NCBI GenBank assembly: GCA_009781325.1
Contig: WQYJ01000147.1
Location: 1 to 5,454 of the forward strand
DNA length: 5,454 nucleotides
Reading direction: 5' to 3'
Source: Propionibacteriaceae bacterium
GTDB taxonomy: Bacteria > Actinomycetota > Actinomycetes > Propionibacteriales > Propionibacteriaceae
Part shown: one piece after another, positions 5,317-5,454 of the stretch
Position numbering within the stretch: the stretch's first letter is position 1
Layout: every line of letters begins with the position of its first letter
The notes under the pieces: model-generated
The model's database searches: none
Told to the model about the DNA's origin: nothing
What the model saw: only the letters and a program-made list of their open reading frames with translations
Position numbers and translations under genes: made by a program

Positions 5317-5454
5317 ATGACCTTTGCGCCTGAGCTTTCGTATGTACGCGAGGAAACCTCTGACAGGGTTCCTCCCCAAGACGTTGCTGCCGAGCAGTCC
5401 GTCTTGGGTGCGATGTTGATGAGTAAGGATGCCATCGCCAATGTCATGGGAGTC
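5317..5454 (+). CDS. dnaB: Replicative DNA helicase DnaB, N-terminal start (runs off right edge)
   Basis: The first 46 codons of the hexameric replicative helicase that unwinds the fork and recruits primase. The start of the DnaB N-terminal domain is diagnostic: RVPPQDVAAEQSVLGAMLMS, followed by KDAIANV. The walker motifs of the ATPase domain lie beyond the right edge, and the family is about 450 residues without inteins. The ATG at 5317-5319 has AGGAG (5302-5306) 10 bases upstream, slightly long but the only candidate. In many Actinobacteria dnaB follows rpsF-ssb-rpsR-rplI; here nothing of that cluster precedes it. Instead a non-coding DnaA-box region lies upstream. Whether an intein interrupts this dnaB, as is common in Actinobacteria, cannot be seen. 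Confidence 0.95.
   Translation, partial: MTFAPELSYVREETSDRVPPQDVAAEQSVLGAMLMSKDAIANVMGV

Noticed and set aside
5164..5379. Minus-strand open frame over the dnaB start
   Set aside because: It overlaps the diagnostic DnaB N-terminus in antisense and resembles nothing; it is judged a shadow.

Overview
The window looks like chromosomal DNA of a Gram-positive actinobacterium (Actinomycetota). The evidence is a moderately GC-rich composition (judged by eye, clearly above half in the genes), a secreted muralytic enzyme of the actinobacterial/firmicute DUF348-G5 type, strong AGGAG-type ribosome binding sites and one GTG start. I cannot fix the genus; something near Actinomycetaceae or Bifidobacteriaceae is a guess.

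Left part (1-1193, minus strand): the first 130 codons of arginyl-tRNA synthetase (argS), which runs off the left edge. Upstream of it on the same strand is a short, methylase-less prepilin leader peptidase. Next comes a short divergent spacer holding a lone perfect DnaA box, then a tRNA-Arg(ACG) gene on the plus strand with a hairpin terminator.

Middle part (1515-3421): a well-formed sigma-70-type promoter drives an exported serine hydrolase of the beta-lactamase/PBP fold with a three-helix membrane tail. It is followed by a 359-bp convergent intergenic region. That region carries nearly three direct copies of a 61-bp hairpin-forming repeat, a perfect 37-base inverted copy, and the rho-independent terminator of the gene opposite.

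Right part (3422-5454): on the minus strand lies a secreted cell-wall lytic transglycosylase-like protein (three DUF348 repeats, G5, Apf/lysozyme-like catalytic domain) with its own promoter. A non-coding region of about 740 bp then leads to the start of the replicative helicase gene dnaB on the plus strand. This spacer has an AT-rich half followed by two tandem perfect DnaA boxes and a dense cluster of further boxes in both orientations. It has the architecture of a replication origin (oriC), or at least of a major DnaA-binding cluster. The flanking genes are transcribed away from it, but dnaA and dnaN are not in the window. This is the most interesting element here.

No CRISPR array, transposase, phage gene or toxin-antitoxin pair was seen. 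The genes do not form one pathway: they are housekeeping translation genes (argS, tRNA-Arg), cell-envelope genes (prepilin peptidase, serine hydrolase, transglycosylase) and replication elements (DnaA cluster, dnaB).
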